From assembly GCA_026003215.1 (NCBI GenBank), contig BPGV01000001.1, positions 1,765,729 to 1,829,728 of the forward strand: DNA of 64,000 nt. The letters are read 5' to 3'. Under the pieces are notes generated by a model, which was not told the DNA's origin, did not search any database, and saw nothing but the letters and a program-made list of their open reading frames with translations. The DNA is from Bacteroidia bacterium. Its GTDB lineage: Bacteria; Bacteroidota; Bacteroidia; SpSt-205. The translations under genes were made by a program, and so were the position numbers. Of the stretch, positions 16,691-26,662 are shown piece after piece; positions within the stretch are counted from its first letter, which is position 1, and each line of letters opens with the position of its first letter.

Positions 16691-19552
16691 ATGTTTCCTT
16701 TTGTGCGGCGGCATGTACCCCACCGCCCCGAAGAGCTGACCCACATGCTCAAAACCGTGGGAGTCTCCTCCTTAGAGGAGTTGTGTGACAGGATAGTACC
16801 TGAGTCCATCCGTGTGCGGGAACCCTTACGCCTGTCCCCACCCGCCACCGAAGCCGAAATCTTAGAAGAAATGCGGCAGCTGGCCCAACAAAATGCCCGT
16901 TGGCGCACCTACATCGGGATGGGGTATTATGGCACCCATACGCCGCCGGTTATTCAGCGGCTGGTGTTGGAAAATCCCGCCTGGTATACAGCCTATACCC
17001 CTTACCAGCCGGAGATTGCGCAGGGACGGCTGGAGCTTCTGATGCTTTTTCAAACGATGGTTTCAGACCTGACCGGCCTACCTATGGCGAATGCCTCACT
17101 CTTAGATGAAGCTACGGCGGCTGCCGAAGCGCTTTTCATGTTTTATAACTTCTCTGGGGGGAAGGGCAAGCGCTTTTTTGTGGATGCGCTCCTTCATCCG
17201 CAGGTGATAGGGGTGGTGGCTACGCGGGCAGAAGCGCTCGGTATTTCCTTGGAGGTAGGCGTACCGGAGGAGGCGGATTGGACGGGCTTTTTTGGAGCTA
17301 TTCTTGCGTATCCGACGACGGATGGGTGGATACGGCCGCACTTACCTGCCCTTATTGCGCAGGCGAAAGCCGCCGGGGTGCAGGTAGCGGTGGCTACAGA
17401 CCTCCTGATGCTTACGCTGGTGGAGGCGCCGGGGCGGTTGGGCGCTGATGTGGCTTTGGGTTCTACCCAGCGCTTCGGTGTGCCGATGGGGTATGGGGGG
17501 CCGCACGCAGCTTTCTTTGCCGCTACTGAAACCTACAAGCGCCACTTGCCGGGGCGTCTCGTAGGCCTTACGGTAGATGCCGAAGGGCGCCCTGCTTATA
17601 GACTGGCCCTCCAAACGCGTGAGCAGCACATCAAACGCGAGCGCGCCACCAGTAATATCTGCACAGCCCAAGTGCTCTTAGCCCACATGGCTACCCTCTA
17701 CGCTATCTATCACGGCCCCGAAGGCCTCAAGGCTATTGCCCAAGCTATTCATGACAAAACCGCTCGTTTAGCCCAGACCCTCCAAGCTGCAGGCATAGAG
17801 CTGGCTTACTCTACTTTCTTTGATACGCTGCGTTTGCGCTTCACGCCTGCAGAGGCCCAAAAAGTACGCGAGCAGGCTACGACTCACCGTATCAACCTCC
17901 GCTATTATGAAGGAGGCGATGTCGGACTGAGCCTGGATGAAACGGTCCGAGAAGAAGACCTCCAAGCGTTAGCGGTGGTCTTAGGGGCAGCTAAGGGGCG
18001 TGCCCTTTCCCTTTCTGAGGTGGCGCAGCCCTGCTATCCGGCTGGGCTTGCTCGTCAGACCCCTTTCCTTACGCATCCTACTTTCCGAAGTTATCAAGGG
18101 GAGCAGCAGCTCACGCGCTTCCTTCATCGGCTGGTAAGCCGAGATATATCGCTCGTGCATTCTATGATTCCCTTGGGTTCTTGCACGATGAAGCTCAATC
18201 CCGTAGCGGCCCTGATGCCTATTAGCTGGCCCGAGCTGAACCAGCTCCATCCCTTCTTGCCCAAGGAGCAGGCTGCAGGGTATCAGGAGATGCTGCGGCG
18301 CTTGGAGAGTTACCTATGTGAGATTACGGGGTTTGCGGCGGTGAGCTTCCAACCCAACTCCGGCGCGCAGGGCGAATACACCGGCCTGTTGGTTATCCGT
18401 CGGTACCACCAGGCCCGCGGAGAAGGGCACCGCGATGTGGTATTGGTGCCTTCTTCTGCGCATGGAACCAACCCCGCCAGCGCTGTCCTGGCCGGGTACA
18501 AGGTCGTGGTCATAAGTGCCGATGAACAAGGCAATATCAGTTTGGCGGACTTAGACGCTAAACTGGCTCAATATGGACCCCGTGTGGCTGCTATCATGAT
18601 TACCTACCCCTCTACGCACGGGGTGTATGAGCGGCGTGTGCGTGACATTTGCGACAAGGTGCACGCAGTGGGCGGACAGGTGTATATGGATGGTGCCAAC
18701 CTCAATGCCCAAGTCGGCCTCACCAAGCCGGCCTATATCGGGGCGGATGTCTGCCACCTGAACCTCCATAAGACTTTTGCGATACCGCATGGGGGAGGGG
18801 GGCCTGGGATGGGGCCTATTGCGGTGGCGGCGCATTTGGTGCCGTACTTACCCACGCATCCGGTCGTCTCTACGGGTGGGCCAGAGGGAATCGGTCCTGT
18901 AGCGGCTGCCCCTTACGGGAGCGCGCTCATCCTCTGGATCTCCTACGCTTACATACGGATGATGGGCGCCGAAGGACTCACCTACGCTACCCAAGTGGCC
19001 CTCCTGAACGCTAACTACCTCAAGGCTCGGCTGGCGGCTTCCTATCCTATCCTCTATACAGGCGAAGGAGGATGGGTGGCCCATGAGTTTATCGTGGACC
19101 TGCGCAGCTTCAAGGTCAAGTACGGCATAGAAGTGGAGGACATCGCCAAGCGGCTCATGGACTTTGGGTTTCATGCGCCTACGGTGTCTTTCCCGGTGCC
19201 GGGTACCCTCATGATAGAACCCACCGAGAGCGAAGACTTAGAGGAGCTGGAGCGCTTCATCCAAGCGCTGGAAATCATCCGTGCGGAGATTGCCGAGGTA
19301 GAGGCGGGACAGGTGCCCGTAGAAGAGAGTGTCCTTCGGCGGGCACCCCACACCCAAGAAGTGCTGCTTAAAGAAAACTGGGACCGCCCCTACTCCCGAG
19401 AAAAAGCCGCTTTCCCGGCGCCGTGGCTGAGAGCGTATAAGTTTTGGCCGCCCGTGGCGCGGGTAGACCATGCCTATGGCGACCGGAACCTCGTCTGCGT
19501 GTGCCCCCCTACCGAAGCCTACGCCGAAGAAACACAGCCTTCTTTTAGCTGA
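16691..19552 (+). CDS. gcvP: Glycine dehydrogenase (decarboxylating), full-length P protein
   Basis: YIGMGYYGTHTPPVIQRLVLENPAWYTAYTPYQPEIAQGRLE; HLNLHKTFAIPHGGGGPGMGPI; SMIPLGSCTMKLN. Confidence 0.97.
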   Translation: MFPFVRRHVPHRPEELTHMLKTVGVSSLEELCDRIVPESIRVREPLRLSPPATEAEILEEMRQLAQQNARWRTYIGMGYYGTHTPPVIQRLVLENPAWYTAYTPYQPEIAQGRLELLMLFQTMVSDLTGLPMANASLLDEATAAAEALFMFYNFSGGKGKRFFVDALLHPQVIGVVATRAEALGISLEVGVPEEADWTGFFGAILAYPTTDGWIRPHLPALIAQAKAAGVQVAVATDLLMLTLVEAPGRLGADVALGSTQRFGVPMGYGGPHAAFFAATETYKRHLPGRLVGLTVDAEGRPAYRLALQTREQHIKRERATSNICTAQVLLAHMATLYAIYHGPEGLKAIAQAIHDKTARLAQTLQAAGIELAYSTFFDTLRLRFTPAEAQKVREQATTHRINLRYYEGGDVGLSLDETVREEDLQALAVVLGAAKGRALSLSEVAQPCYPAGLARQTPFLTHPTFRSYQGEQQLTRFLHRLVSRDISLVHSMIPLGSCTMKLNPVAALMPISWPELNQLHPFLPKEQAAGYQEMLRRLESYLCEITGFAAVSFQPNSGAQGEYTGLLVIRRYHQARGEGHRDVVLVPSSAHGTNPASAVLAGYKVVVISADEQGNISLADLDAKLAQYGPRVAAIMITYPSTHGVYERRVRDICDKVHAVGGQVYMDGANLNAQVGLTKPAYIGADVCHLNLHKTFAIPHGGGGPGMGPIAVAAHLVPYLPTHPVVSTGGPEGIGPVAAAPYGSALILWISYAYIRMMGAEGLTYATQVALLNANYLKARLAASYPILYTGEGGWVAHEFIVDLRSFKVKYGIEVEDIAKRLMDFGFHAPTVSFPVPGTLMIEPTESEDLEELERFIQALEIIRAEIAEVEAGQVPVEESVLRRAPHTQEVLLKENWDRPYSREKAAFPAPWLRAYKFWPPVARVDHAYGDRNLVCVCPPTEAYAEETQPSFS

Positions 19553-19564
19553 GCGGCTTACCTG

Positions 19565-19572
19565 TACCTTTG
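19565..19572 (+). promoter_or_regulatory. TAnnTTTG element upstream of gcvH
   Basis: TACCTTTG cgcgggt ATG. Confidence 0.6.
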
Positions 19573-19579
19573 CGCGGGT

Positions 19580-19960
19580 ATGCACTTTCCAGAGGACTTA
19601 TACTACACCAAAGAGCATGAATGGCTGCGTCTCACCAGCGAAAACGAAGGCTTGGTAGGTATCACCGACTTTGCGCAGTCGCAACTGGGCGATATCGTGT
19701 ATGTGGATATTCCGACGGTGGGGCACACCTTGGAAGCGGGTGCTGTCTTCGGCACCGTAGAAGCCGTCAAAACCGTGTCTGACCTATACCTACCCGTCAC
19801 CGCTACGATACTGGAAAAAAACCCCCTCTTGGAGACCCAGCCGGAAAAAATCAATCAGTCGCCCTACGAAGAGGGGTGGATGATTCGCGTGCGTATAGAG
19901 AAGCCCGAAGAGCTGAAAAACCTCCTGCGCGCAGAAGCCTATCAGGCGCTGATAGGGTGA
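19580..19960 (+). CDS. gcvH: Glycine cleavage system H protein
   Basis: YYTKEHEWLRL, GDIVYVDIPTVGHTLEAGAVFGTVEAVKTVSDLYLPVTATI. Confidence 0.96.
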   Translation: MHFPEDLYYTKEHEWLRLTSENEGLVGITDFAQSQLGDIVYVDIPTVGHTLEAGAVFGTVEAVKTVSDLYLPVTATILEKNPLLETQPEKINQSPYEEGWMIRVRIEKPEELKNLLRAEAYQALIG

Positions 19961-19986
19961 GCGCACAGCCGCTTGTGTAAGCTTGG

Positions 19987-22900
19987 ATGAATAAAAAGGG
20001 CATCAGCGGCGAAATAGAGCGCTATCTGGAGGAGATAGCTAAGCTCACTCAGCGGGGGGATGCTCGGGAGGAGAGTTACTATGACCTCCTCAAAAAACTC
20101 ATAGAGGCGTTCGCTCGGGCCCAGGGTAAAACCATTGAGGTTACGGTACTGCCTAAGCCCACAGATGCGGGAAATCCTGACTTTCGGGTATGGGACGGCC
20201 GACATCAGGTGATTGGCTACATAGAGGCTAAGGCCCCTCACCAAAACCTTGACCGCATAGCGGACTCGCCTCAGCTCCGGCGGTATCGCGCGACTTTTCC
20301 TAATCTCATCCTTACGAACTTTTACGAGTTTCGGTTGTATCGGGAAGGGCAAGCGCTAAGGGGGGCTATGCTGGCGCGTTCGTTTATCCCGCAGCAGCTA
20401 AAAACCCAACCGCCTGCCGAGCAAATGCAGGCGCTGGAGCAGCTCTTCGAGACTTTCTTTTCTTTCGTTCTCCCGCATTACCTGACTCCGCAAGCCCTTT
20501 CGAGAGAACTTGCGCGGCGCACGCGTTTCCTGCGCGACGAAGTCATTCGGCCGGAACTGGCCGAGCAGATCAAGCACGGGCAGGGTGACCTCTATGGCTT
20601 TTACGATGCCTTCCGCAAGTACCTAATCGCTAACCTCTCCCTCGAGCAGTTTGCCGACCTCTACGCCCAGACCCTCACGTATGGGCTATTTGCTGCCCGT
20701 ACCCGTACCCCAGGCTCTTTTAGTCGGCGCGAGGCCTTTGACCTTATCCCCCCCACTATCGGCATCCTACGCGACGTTTTCCAGTTCATCTCGCTTGGCA
20801 AACCCTCTCGCCAGATGGAGGTCATTGTGGACGAGATTGCCGCTGTCCTGAATGCCGCTGAAGTCCAAGCCATCCTCGAGCAGTACTACAAACAAGGCAA
20901 GGGCGATGACCCCATCCTGCACTTTTACGAGACCTTCTTGGCCGAATACGACCCTGAAACGCGTGAGCGACGCGGCGTCTATTATACACCGCAGCCGGTG
21001 GTGCGCTATATCGTGCGCGCCGTCCATGAATTGCTCAAAACCCGCTTTGGGCTCGCCGATGGACTGGCCGATCCTTCTGTGACGCTATTAGACCCGGCCG
21101 CCGGCACGCTTACCTTCCCGGCTGAGGCCATCCGTGTGGCTTTTGCAGAATTCACCGCCAAATATGGCACGGGTGGAAAGGAAAACTTCCTGCGCCGGCA
21201 CATCCTGCCCCACTTTTACGCCTTTGAACTGCTAATGGCCCCCTATGCTATCGGTCACATGAAGATAGGCTTCCTGCTTGAAGCGCTCGGCGTGCCGCTC
21301 CAAGAGGGGGAACGCTTCCAATCCTACCTGACCAACGCACTGGAAATGGAAGATTTACAACAAATCCAAATCCCCGGCTTGGCTTCGCTTTCCGAAGAAA
21401 GCCACCAGGCCGCCCGCGTCAAGAAGGAGGAGCCAATCCTGGTCATCCTGGGCAACCCCCCCTATTCCGGCATTTCGGCCAATCAGAACGACTGGACGGA
21501 GCAACTCCTGAAGACCGACCTGGATGGCGCCCAGAGTTACTACACGGTGGATGGTCAGCCGCTCGGCGAGAAAAATCCCAAGTGGCTGCAGGACGACTAC
21601 GTCAAGTTCCTACGGTTTGCGCAGTGGAAGGTTCACAAGGCGGGTCGCGGTATCGTCGCTATGATTACCAACCACGGCTACCTGGATAACCCTACCTTCC
21701 GCGGCATGCGCCAGAGCCTGCTCAGGACCTTTGACGAAATCTACATCCTTGACCTGCACGGCAATAGTCTGAAGCGGGAAACCGCCCCCGACGGCCGCCC
21801 AGATGAGAACGTCTTTGACATTCGCCAGGGAGTAGCCATTGCCTTCTTCATCCGCCACGGCTACCCTGAAAAGCGCGGCGTCTATCACGCCGACCTCTAC
21901 GGCCGACGCGAAGAGAAATACGACTGGCTGGAAACCCACGACCTGACCACCACTGGTTACCAGCCTATCCAGCCAACCTCGCCCTATTACCTCTTCGTGC
22001 CGCGTAGCACCCCCAACCTGCAGACTTACCTCTCCTGGCTGCGCATCAACGAGATTTTCCCCGTCAACAGCGTGGGCATCGTCACCGCAAGGGATAAACT
22101 CACTATTCACTGGACATCCAATGAAGCCTGGACGACGGTTCTCAACTTTAGTCGCATGGATGAAGAGCTGGCTCGGCAGGCGTACCAGTTGGGCAAGGAT
22201 GCGCGCGACTGGAAAGTCTCGCTGGCGCAACAGGACCTGCGGCACAACGGCGGTCCTCACCGAGAGAAGATTGTACCGATCCTGTATCGCCCCTTTGATA
22301 TTCGCTACACCTATTATACGGGTCGCTCACGCGGTTTCCACTGCATGCCCCGCCCCGAAGTCATGTCCCACATGCTGGCGGGGAAGAATATGGCATTGGT
22401 AACTACGCGCCAGGTCAAAGCAAGCCAAACCTGGCAACACTGCTTCGTAGCCAGTCAAATCACGGAGTCTTGTGTGATTTCCAATCAAACCAGCGAAATC
22501 GGTTATGTGTTTCCCCTCTATCGCTACCCCTCCGATATGTTACATACCGACAAACAGCCTAACTTGGCCAAGGAGGTGCTGCCCAAGCTGGCCGAGGTCT
22601 ATGGCTTCCCCCCCACGCCAGAGGAGGTACTGGCCTATATTTACGCTGTCTTTTATAGCCCCACCTACCGCCAGCGATACGCCCAGGAGCTACGTACGGA
22701 CTTTCCCCGCGTGCCCTTTACGGCGGATCCCGAGGTCTTCCGTCAAATGGCGACGCTGGGGCAGCGCTTGATAGACCTGCACCTGCTACGCAGCCCGGAG
22801 CTGGATCTGCCGCAGGTCAAATACCAGGGCAGCGGGGAGGACCGTATCCGCATTGTGCGGTACGAGGCCGGTCAGAAGCGCGTCTATATCAACGCCGACA

Positions 22901-23127
22901 AGTATTTTGAGGGCATCACGCCGGAGATGTGGGCATACCAGATTGGCGGCTATCAGGTGCTGGAAAAATACCTGAAAGACCGCAAGGGACGCTCCCTGGA
23001 TGACCCGGTGCACTATATCCGCATTGCCACCGCCATTGCCCACACCATAACCCTCCAGGCGGAGATAGACCAGCTTTATCCTATGGTAGAGGCTGAGCTC
23101 CTGCTATGGAAGACAAAACAGAGTTAG
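19987..23127 (+). CDS. Single-chain restriction-modification protein: PD-(D/E)xK-like N-terminus, N6-adenine methyltransferase core, target-recognition-like C-terminus
   Basis: NPDFRVWDGRHQVIGYIEAKAP (D..ExK pattern); RRGVYYTPQPVVRYIVRAVHELL; LLDPAAGTLTFPAEAI (motif I-like); VILGNPPYSG (motif IV). Confidence 0.85.
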   Translation: MNKKGISGEIERYLEEIAKLTQRGDAREESYYDLLKKLIEAFARAQGKTIEVTVLPKPTDAGNPDFRVWDGRHQVIGYIEAKAPHQNLDRIADSPQLRRYRATFPNLILTNFYEFRLYREGQALRGAMLARSFIPQQLKTQPPAEQMQALEQLFETFFSFVLPHYLTPQALSRELARRTRFLRDEVIRPELAEQIKHGQGDLYGFYDAFRKYLIANLSLEQFADLYAQTLTYGLFAARTRTPGSFSRREAFDLIPPTIGILRDVFQFISLGKPSRQMEVIVDEIAAVLNAAEVQAILEQYYKQGKGDDPILHFYETFLAEYDPETRERRGVYYTPQPVVRYIVRAVHELLKTRFGLADGLADPSVTLLDPAAGTLTFPAEAIRVAFAEFTAKYGTGGKENFLRRHILPHFYAFELLMAPYAIGHMKIGFLLEALGVPLQEGERFQSYLTNALEMEDLQQIQIPGLASLSEESHQAARVKKEEPILVILGNPPYSGISANQNDWTEQLLKTDLDGAQSYYTVDGQPLGEKNPKWLQDDYVKFLRFAQWKVHKAGRGIVAMITNHGYLDNPTFRGMRQSLLRTFDEIYILDLHGNSLKRETAPDGRPDENVFDIRQGVAIAFFIRHGYPEKRGVYHADLYGRREEKYDWLETHDLTTTGYQPIQPTSPYYLFVPRSTPNLQTYLSWLRINEIFPVNSVGIVTARDKLTIHWTSNEAWTTVLNFSRMDEELARQAYQLGKDARDWKVSLAQQDLRHNGGPHREKIVPILYRPFDIRYTYYTGRSRGFHCMPRPEVMSHMLAGKNMALVTTRQVKASQTWQHCFVASQITESCVISNQTSEIGYVFPLYRYPSDMLHTDKQPNLAKEVLPKLAEVYGFPPTPEEVLAYIYAVFYSPTYRQRYAQELRTDFPRVPFTADPEVFRQMATLGQRLIDLHLLRSPELDLPQVKYQGSGEDRIRIVRYEAGQKRVYINADKYFEGITPEMWAYQIGGYQVLEKYLKDRKGRSLDDPVHYIRIATAIAHTITLQAEIDQLYPMVEAELLLWKTKQS

Positions 23128-23131
23128 GGAT

Positions 23132-23944
23132 ATGCGAGCGGTGATTGTCGGGCCGGGGGTGATGGGAGAGACGCTGGCGGGCGCCTTCCGTCAGGTCTAT
23201 CCCCAAGAAGGCTTGGTGTTTCTCGGGCCGCCCTCGGAACGGAGACGACTTTTGGCAGAGCGTTTCGGTGCCGTGGAGGCTACCGCCCCTGCCGACATCG
23301 GCGAAGCGGTAGACTGGCTCTTCCTCACCCTCAAACCCCAAAAAGCCTTGCACGTACTGCCGACATTGCGCCCGCTCCTCAAGCCGGAGTCGGTGGTGCT
23401 TTCGGTCATGGCGGGGGTGACCTTGGCGCATGTACGAGCAGCGCTGGGGCATCCGCGGCTGGTACGCACCATGCCGAATACCCCCGGCCGCATAGGCGCA
23501 GGCATCACCGTATGGACCGCCGATAGCCTCTCGGAGGAAGAGCACATCACCGTAAAAAGCTTTTTGGCTGCGTTAGGCGAAGAGATTTATGTGGAGGAGG
23601 AGAGCTATATAGACATGGCTACGGCCCTGTCGGGTACAGGGCCGGCATATGTGTTTCTCTTTATGGAGGCGCTTATGGATGCGGGGGTGCATATGGGCCT
23701 CCCGCGTCATATCGCCGAAAGGCTCGTAGAGGCGACCCTACGAGGGGCCGTGGCTTACTACAAGCATACGGGGAAGAACCCCGCCGCCCTGCGGCACGAA
23801 GTAACCTCTCCCGGTGGCACCACAGCCGAAGCCATCTACCGCTTGGAAAAAGCGGGCTTTCGGCCGGCGCTCTCTCGGGCCGTCTGGGCAGCCTATCAGC
23901 GTTCGCTCTCGTTGCGACCGCCGCTGCCCGCCCAAGAAGGGTAA
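23132..23944 (+). CDS. proC: Pyrroline-5-carboxylate reductase
   Basis: VVLSVMAGVTLAHVRAAL, VRTMPNTPGRIGAGITVW, ATALSGTGPAYVFLFMEAL, EVTSPGGTTAEAIYRLE. Confidence 0.94.
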   Translation: MRAVIVGPGVMGETLAGAFRQVYPQEGLVFLGPPSERRRLLAERFGAVEATAPADIGEAVDWLFLTLKPQKALHVLPTLRPLLKPESVVLSVMAGVTLAHVRAALGHPRLVRTMPNTPGRIGAGITVWTADSLSEEEHITVKSFLAALGEEIYVEEESYIDMATALSGTGPAYVFLFMEALMDAGVHMGLPRHIAERLVEATLRGAVAYYKHTGKNPAALRHEVTSPGGTTAEAIYRLEKAGFRPALSRAVWAAYQRSLSLRPPLPAQEG

Positions 23945-23948
23945 GGGG

Positions 23949-24710
23949 TTACTTTTTGTGCTGGTAGAAAAGCTGCTCCCAGGCTTTTTCGCGTTCGGCG
24001 GCTTCGGTGATGTAGGGGGTAAAGTACGCGATATTGAGCACGAGCCAGTTGAGCACATTGGCCGGGAAATAAGTGGGCCGCACAAAATCTACAAAAAGCA
24101 CGACGCGCAGGCCATTGGTATTATTATGCACCTCGTGGTCAAAGCAGTCATCAAAGATGATAACTTTACCTTCTTCCCAGTGGAGTTTTTGGTCGTGGAC
24201 GCGTATCCAACAGTTTTCTTTGGGTTCGGGCACAATCAGGCCGAGGTGTAGGCGCAAGACCCCATTATACGGGCCGCGGTGGGGCGGGATGTACTTGCCG
24301 GGCTCTAAAATAGAGAAGAAAGCGGTTTTGATGCCGGGGATGCGGCGCAAAAGGCGGGTAGTTTCGGGGCAGGCTTTGGTATTGGCTTCGCTCCAACGCC
24401 CATAGCCACAAAACATGAAGGTTTTCCAGTTTTTGTCTTGGGTAATCGTTTGTACCTCTGGGGTGATCTCATGGAAGGCGGGCAGCTCGTCTTTGCGTTC
24501 TAAGACTTTTTCCAGTTCGGCGCGGATGACTTGCCAGTGGTCTTCCAGTTCTTTGGCCCAAGGGAAGAGTCGTGTGTCGTAGACGGGGGGATTGCCATGC
24601 ACAGAGAATCGCACATTCACCTCTTCTACGAAATCTACAAAACCTTGTACAAGCTTCTCGCGCAGGGTCTTCGGTTGTTTTAGGACCCCTTTATACACGC
24701 GGCTTGCCAT
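23949..24710 (-). CDS. Aspartyl/asparaginyl beta-hydroxylase-family dioxygenase
   Basis: GIKTAFFSILEPGKYIPPHRGPYNGVLRLHLGLIVP..EEGKVIIFDDCFDHEVHNNTNGLRVVLFVDFVRP; start placed at MASRVYKG. Confidence 0.85.
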   Translation of the reverse strand: MASRVYKGVLKQPKTLREKLVQGFVDFVEEVNVRFSVHGNPPVYDTRLFPWAKELEDHWQVIRAELEKVLERKDELPAFHEITPEVQTITQDKNWKTFMFCGYGRWSEANTKACPETTRLLRRIPGIKTAFFSILEPGKYIPPHRGPYNGVLRLHLGLIVPEPKENCWIRVHDQKLHWEEGKVIIFDDCFDHEVHNNTNGLRVVLFVDFVRPTYFPANVLNWLVLNIAYFTPYITEAAEREKAWEQLFYQHKK

Positions 24711-24715
24711 GGAGG

Positions 24716-24723
24716 CAAAGGTA
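24716..24723 (-). promoter_or_regulatory. TAnnTTTG element upstream of beta-hydroxylase gene
   Basis: + strand CAAAGGTA = minus TACCTTTG, 5 nt from ATG at 24710. Confidence 0.6.
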
Positions 24724-24752
24724 CAGCATAAGATAGAATGAAAGTAAAGTTT

Positions 24753-24760
24753 TACCTTTG
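24753..24760 (+). promoter_or_regulatory. TAnnTTTG element upstream of phoD-like gene
   Basis: TACCTTTG aggc ATG. Confidence 0.6.
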
Positions 24761-24764
24761 AGGC

Positions 24765-26645
24765 ATGCATAAACTCCTCCTGCTGGGGCTTGCGTTTGTG
24801 GTATGGGCGCAGACGACTACCCATCCCAATCGGGCGTATGTGCGTTTAAGCCAAGCTCCTTTTCTGCATGGGGTGGCGTCAGGGGATCCTTGGACCGATA
24901 GGGTTATTCTCTGGACGCGGGTGACCCCTCCGCAAAACTGGACGGGTCCCATTAGTGTCACCTGGGAGGTGGCGGATGACCCGCAGTTTTCGCAGATAGT
25001 GGCTTCGGGGAGCACGACCACAGACGCCGACAGAGACTACACGGTCAAGGTAGATGCCACGGGTTTACAGCCCGGCCGATGGTACTACTATCGGTTTCAT
25101 GCGCTAAACGCTACTTCGCCGACGGGGCGCACGCGTACTATGCCCACAGGGAACGTCCAGCGCCTCCGTATCGCCGTGGTTTCCTGTGCCGACTACCAAA
25201 ATGGCTTCTACAATGCCTATGAAAATATCACGCTGCGCAATGATGTGGATTTTGTGGTGCATTTAGGGGATTACATCTACGAGTATGGTCCCCAGCAAAA
25301 TAGCGTGCGGCAAGCAGACCCCCCCAAAGAAACGGTAACTTTGGAGGATTACCGCATACGCTATTCGCATTATCGGCTGGACTCGATGCTCCAGTGGCTC
25401 CACCAAAACTATCCCATGATAGCGGTGTGGGATGATCATGAGCTGGCCAACGATGCTTGGACGGGTGGGGCCCAGAACCATGATCCTAACAGCGAGGGCC
25501 CTTTTTCTGCACGGAAAGCTGCAATGCTCCGCGCCTATCATGAATGGATGCCTTTCCGAATGCCTGACCCCACCGACTCCCTACGTATATGGCGCAGCTT
25601 TCAGTGGGGCAATCTGGCAGACCTTATCTTTTTAGATACGCGCCACTACGGGCGGGACCAGCAAGTCACAGCTATCAGCTTTCAGCCGGGGGTGCCAGCC
25701 AATGACCCCACGATGAACGACCCCAATAGACGCCTCTTAGGGGTAGTTCAGTTCAGCTGGCTCACTAATCAACTCAAGGCTTCCACAGCTACCTGGCGAT
25801 TGATTGGGCAGCAGGTGATGGTGGCCCCGCTGACAGTCACCGTTTTCGGGACTACCTACGTGGTAAATCCTGACCAGTGGGATGGGTACCCCGCAGAACG
25901 CCGTCGCCTGATGGATACCCTTATCCAAAATAATATCGGGAATGTCGCTGTCCTCACGGGAGACATTCATACGTCGTGGGGCAATGATCTCCCCTTCGGC
26001 CCGGGGACCTATAATAACTCAACAGGGGCTGGCTCCACAGCGGTGGAGTTTGTTTCGCCCAGTATCACCTCCGCTAATGCCTCTTTCTTAGGGAACTTTG
26101 CCAGTCCAAGCTTTGTCCAGTCGCAAAATCCGCATGTGCGCTATGTAGACCTCACCAAGCATGGCTATGTGCTCATAGATGTGAAGCCCGATACCGTGCA
26201 AGGGGACTGGTATTATGTAAATACGATTACGCAGCCGCAAGCTGGGGAGAGCTGGGGGGATGGTTGGTATGCAAAAAGCGGAGAGCGGTTTTTGCGCAAG
26301 GCTACAAGGCCTACTTCGGCCCCGGCAGGGTATAATCCTCCGCTTATTCAACGGGGGGCTGTTACGGTGGTCTCGGCTGCGACCCGCCCTGTGCTGGTAG
26401 GGGTGTATCCTAATCCGGCTGAGGAATGGGTGACCCTGCAGCTATACACGACACAGGCCCAGCGCCTCCAACTTATCCTGTATAATGCAGAAGGGCAGCG
26501 GGTGGCCTCGTACGATATCCAGACGCCTTCGGCGGGGACGCATTACTACCAAGTGCCCTTAGAGGGGCTGGCGCGCGGCGTATTCTTGCTGGAGCTTCGC
26601 ACCGCTGCGGGCGGCAGCCATACGTATCGCCTCCTTAAGCGGTAG
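24765..26645 (+). CDS. PhoD-like alkaline phosphatase with T9SS type A sorting domain
   Basis: FLHGVASGDPWTDRVILWTRVTP, VVHLGDYIYEYG, IAVWDDHELANDAW, LTGDIHTSWGNDLP; C-term VYPNPAEEWVTLQLY..GVFLLELRTAAG. Confidence 0.93.
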   Translation: MHKLLLLGLAFVVWAQTTTHPNRAYVRLSQAPFLHGVASGDPWTDRVILWTRVTPPQNWTGPISVTWEVADDPQFSQIVASGSTTTDADRDYTVKVDATGLQPGRWYYYRFHALNATSPTGRTRTMPTGNVQRLRIAVVSCADYQNGFYNAYENITLRNDVDFVVHLGDYIYEYGPQQNSVRQADPPKETVTLEDYRIRYSHYRLDSMLQWLHQNYPMIAVWDDHELANDAWTGGAQNHDPNSEGPFSARKAAMLRAYHEWMPFRMPDPTDSLRIWRSFQWGNLADLIFLDTRHYGRDQQVTAISFQPGVPANDPTMNDPNRRLLGVVQFSWLTNQLKASTATWRLIGQQVMVAPLTVTVFGTTYVVNPDQWDGYPAERRRLMDTLIQNNIGNVAVLTGDIHTSWGNDLPFGPGTYNNSTGAGSTAVEFVSPSITSANASFLGNFASPSFVQSQNPHVRYVDLTKHGYVLIDVKPDTVQGDWYYVNTITQPQAGESWGDGWYAKSGERFLRKATRPTSAPAGYNPPLIQRGAVTVVSAATRPVLVGVYPNPAEEWVTLQLYTTQAQRLQLILYNAEGQRVASYDIQTPSAGTHYYQVPLEGLARGVFLLELRTAAGGSHTYRLLKR

Positions 26646-26650
26646 CGTTC

Positions 26651-26658
26651 TATCTTTG
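26651..26658 (+). promoter_or_regulatory. TAnnTTTG element upstream of DUF697-like gene
   Basis: TATCTTTG ttcc ATG. Confidence 0.6.
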
Positions 26659-26662
26659 TTCC

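Noticed and set aside
21610-22260. 216-aa minus-strand ORF opposite the R-M gene
   Set aside because: Antisense to a conserved MTase coding region; no motif or upstream TAnnTTTG seen.
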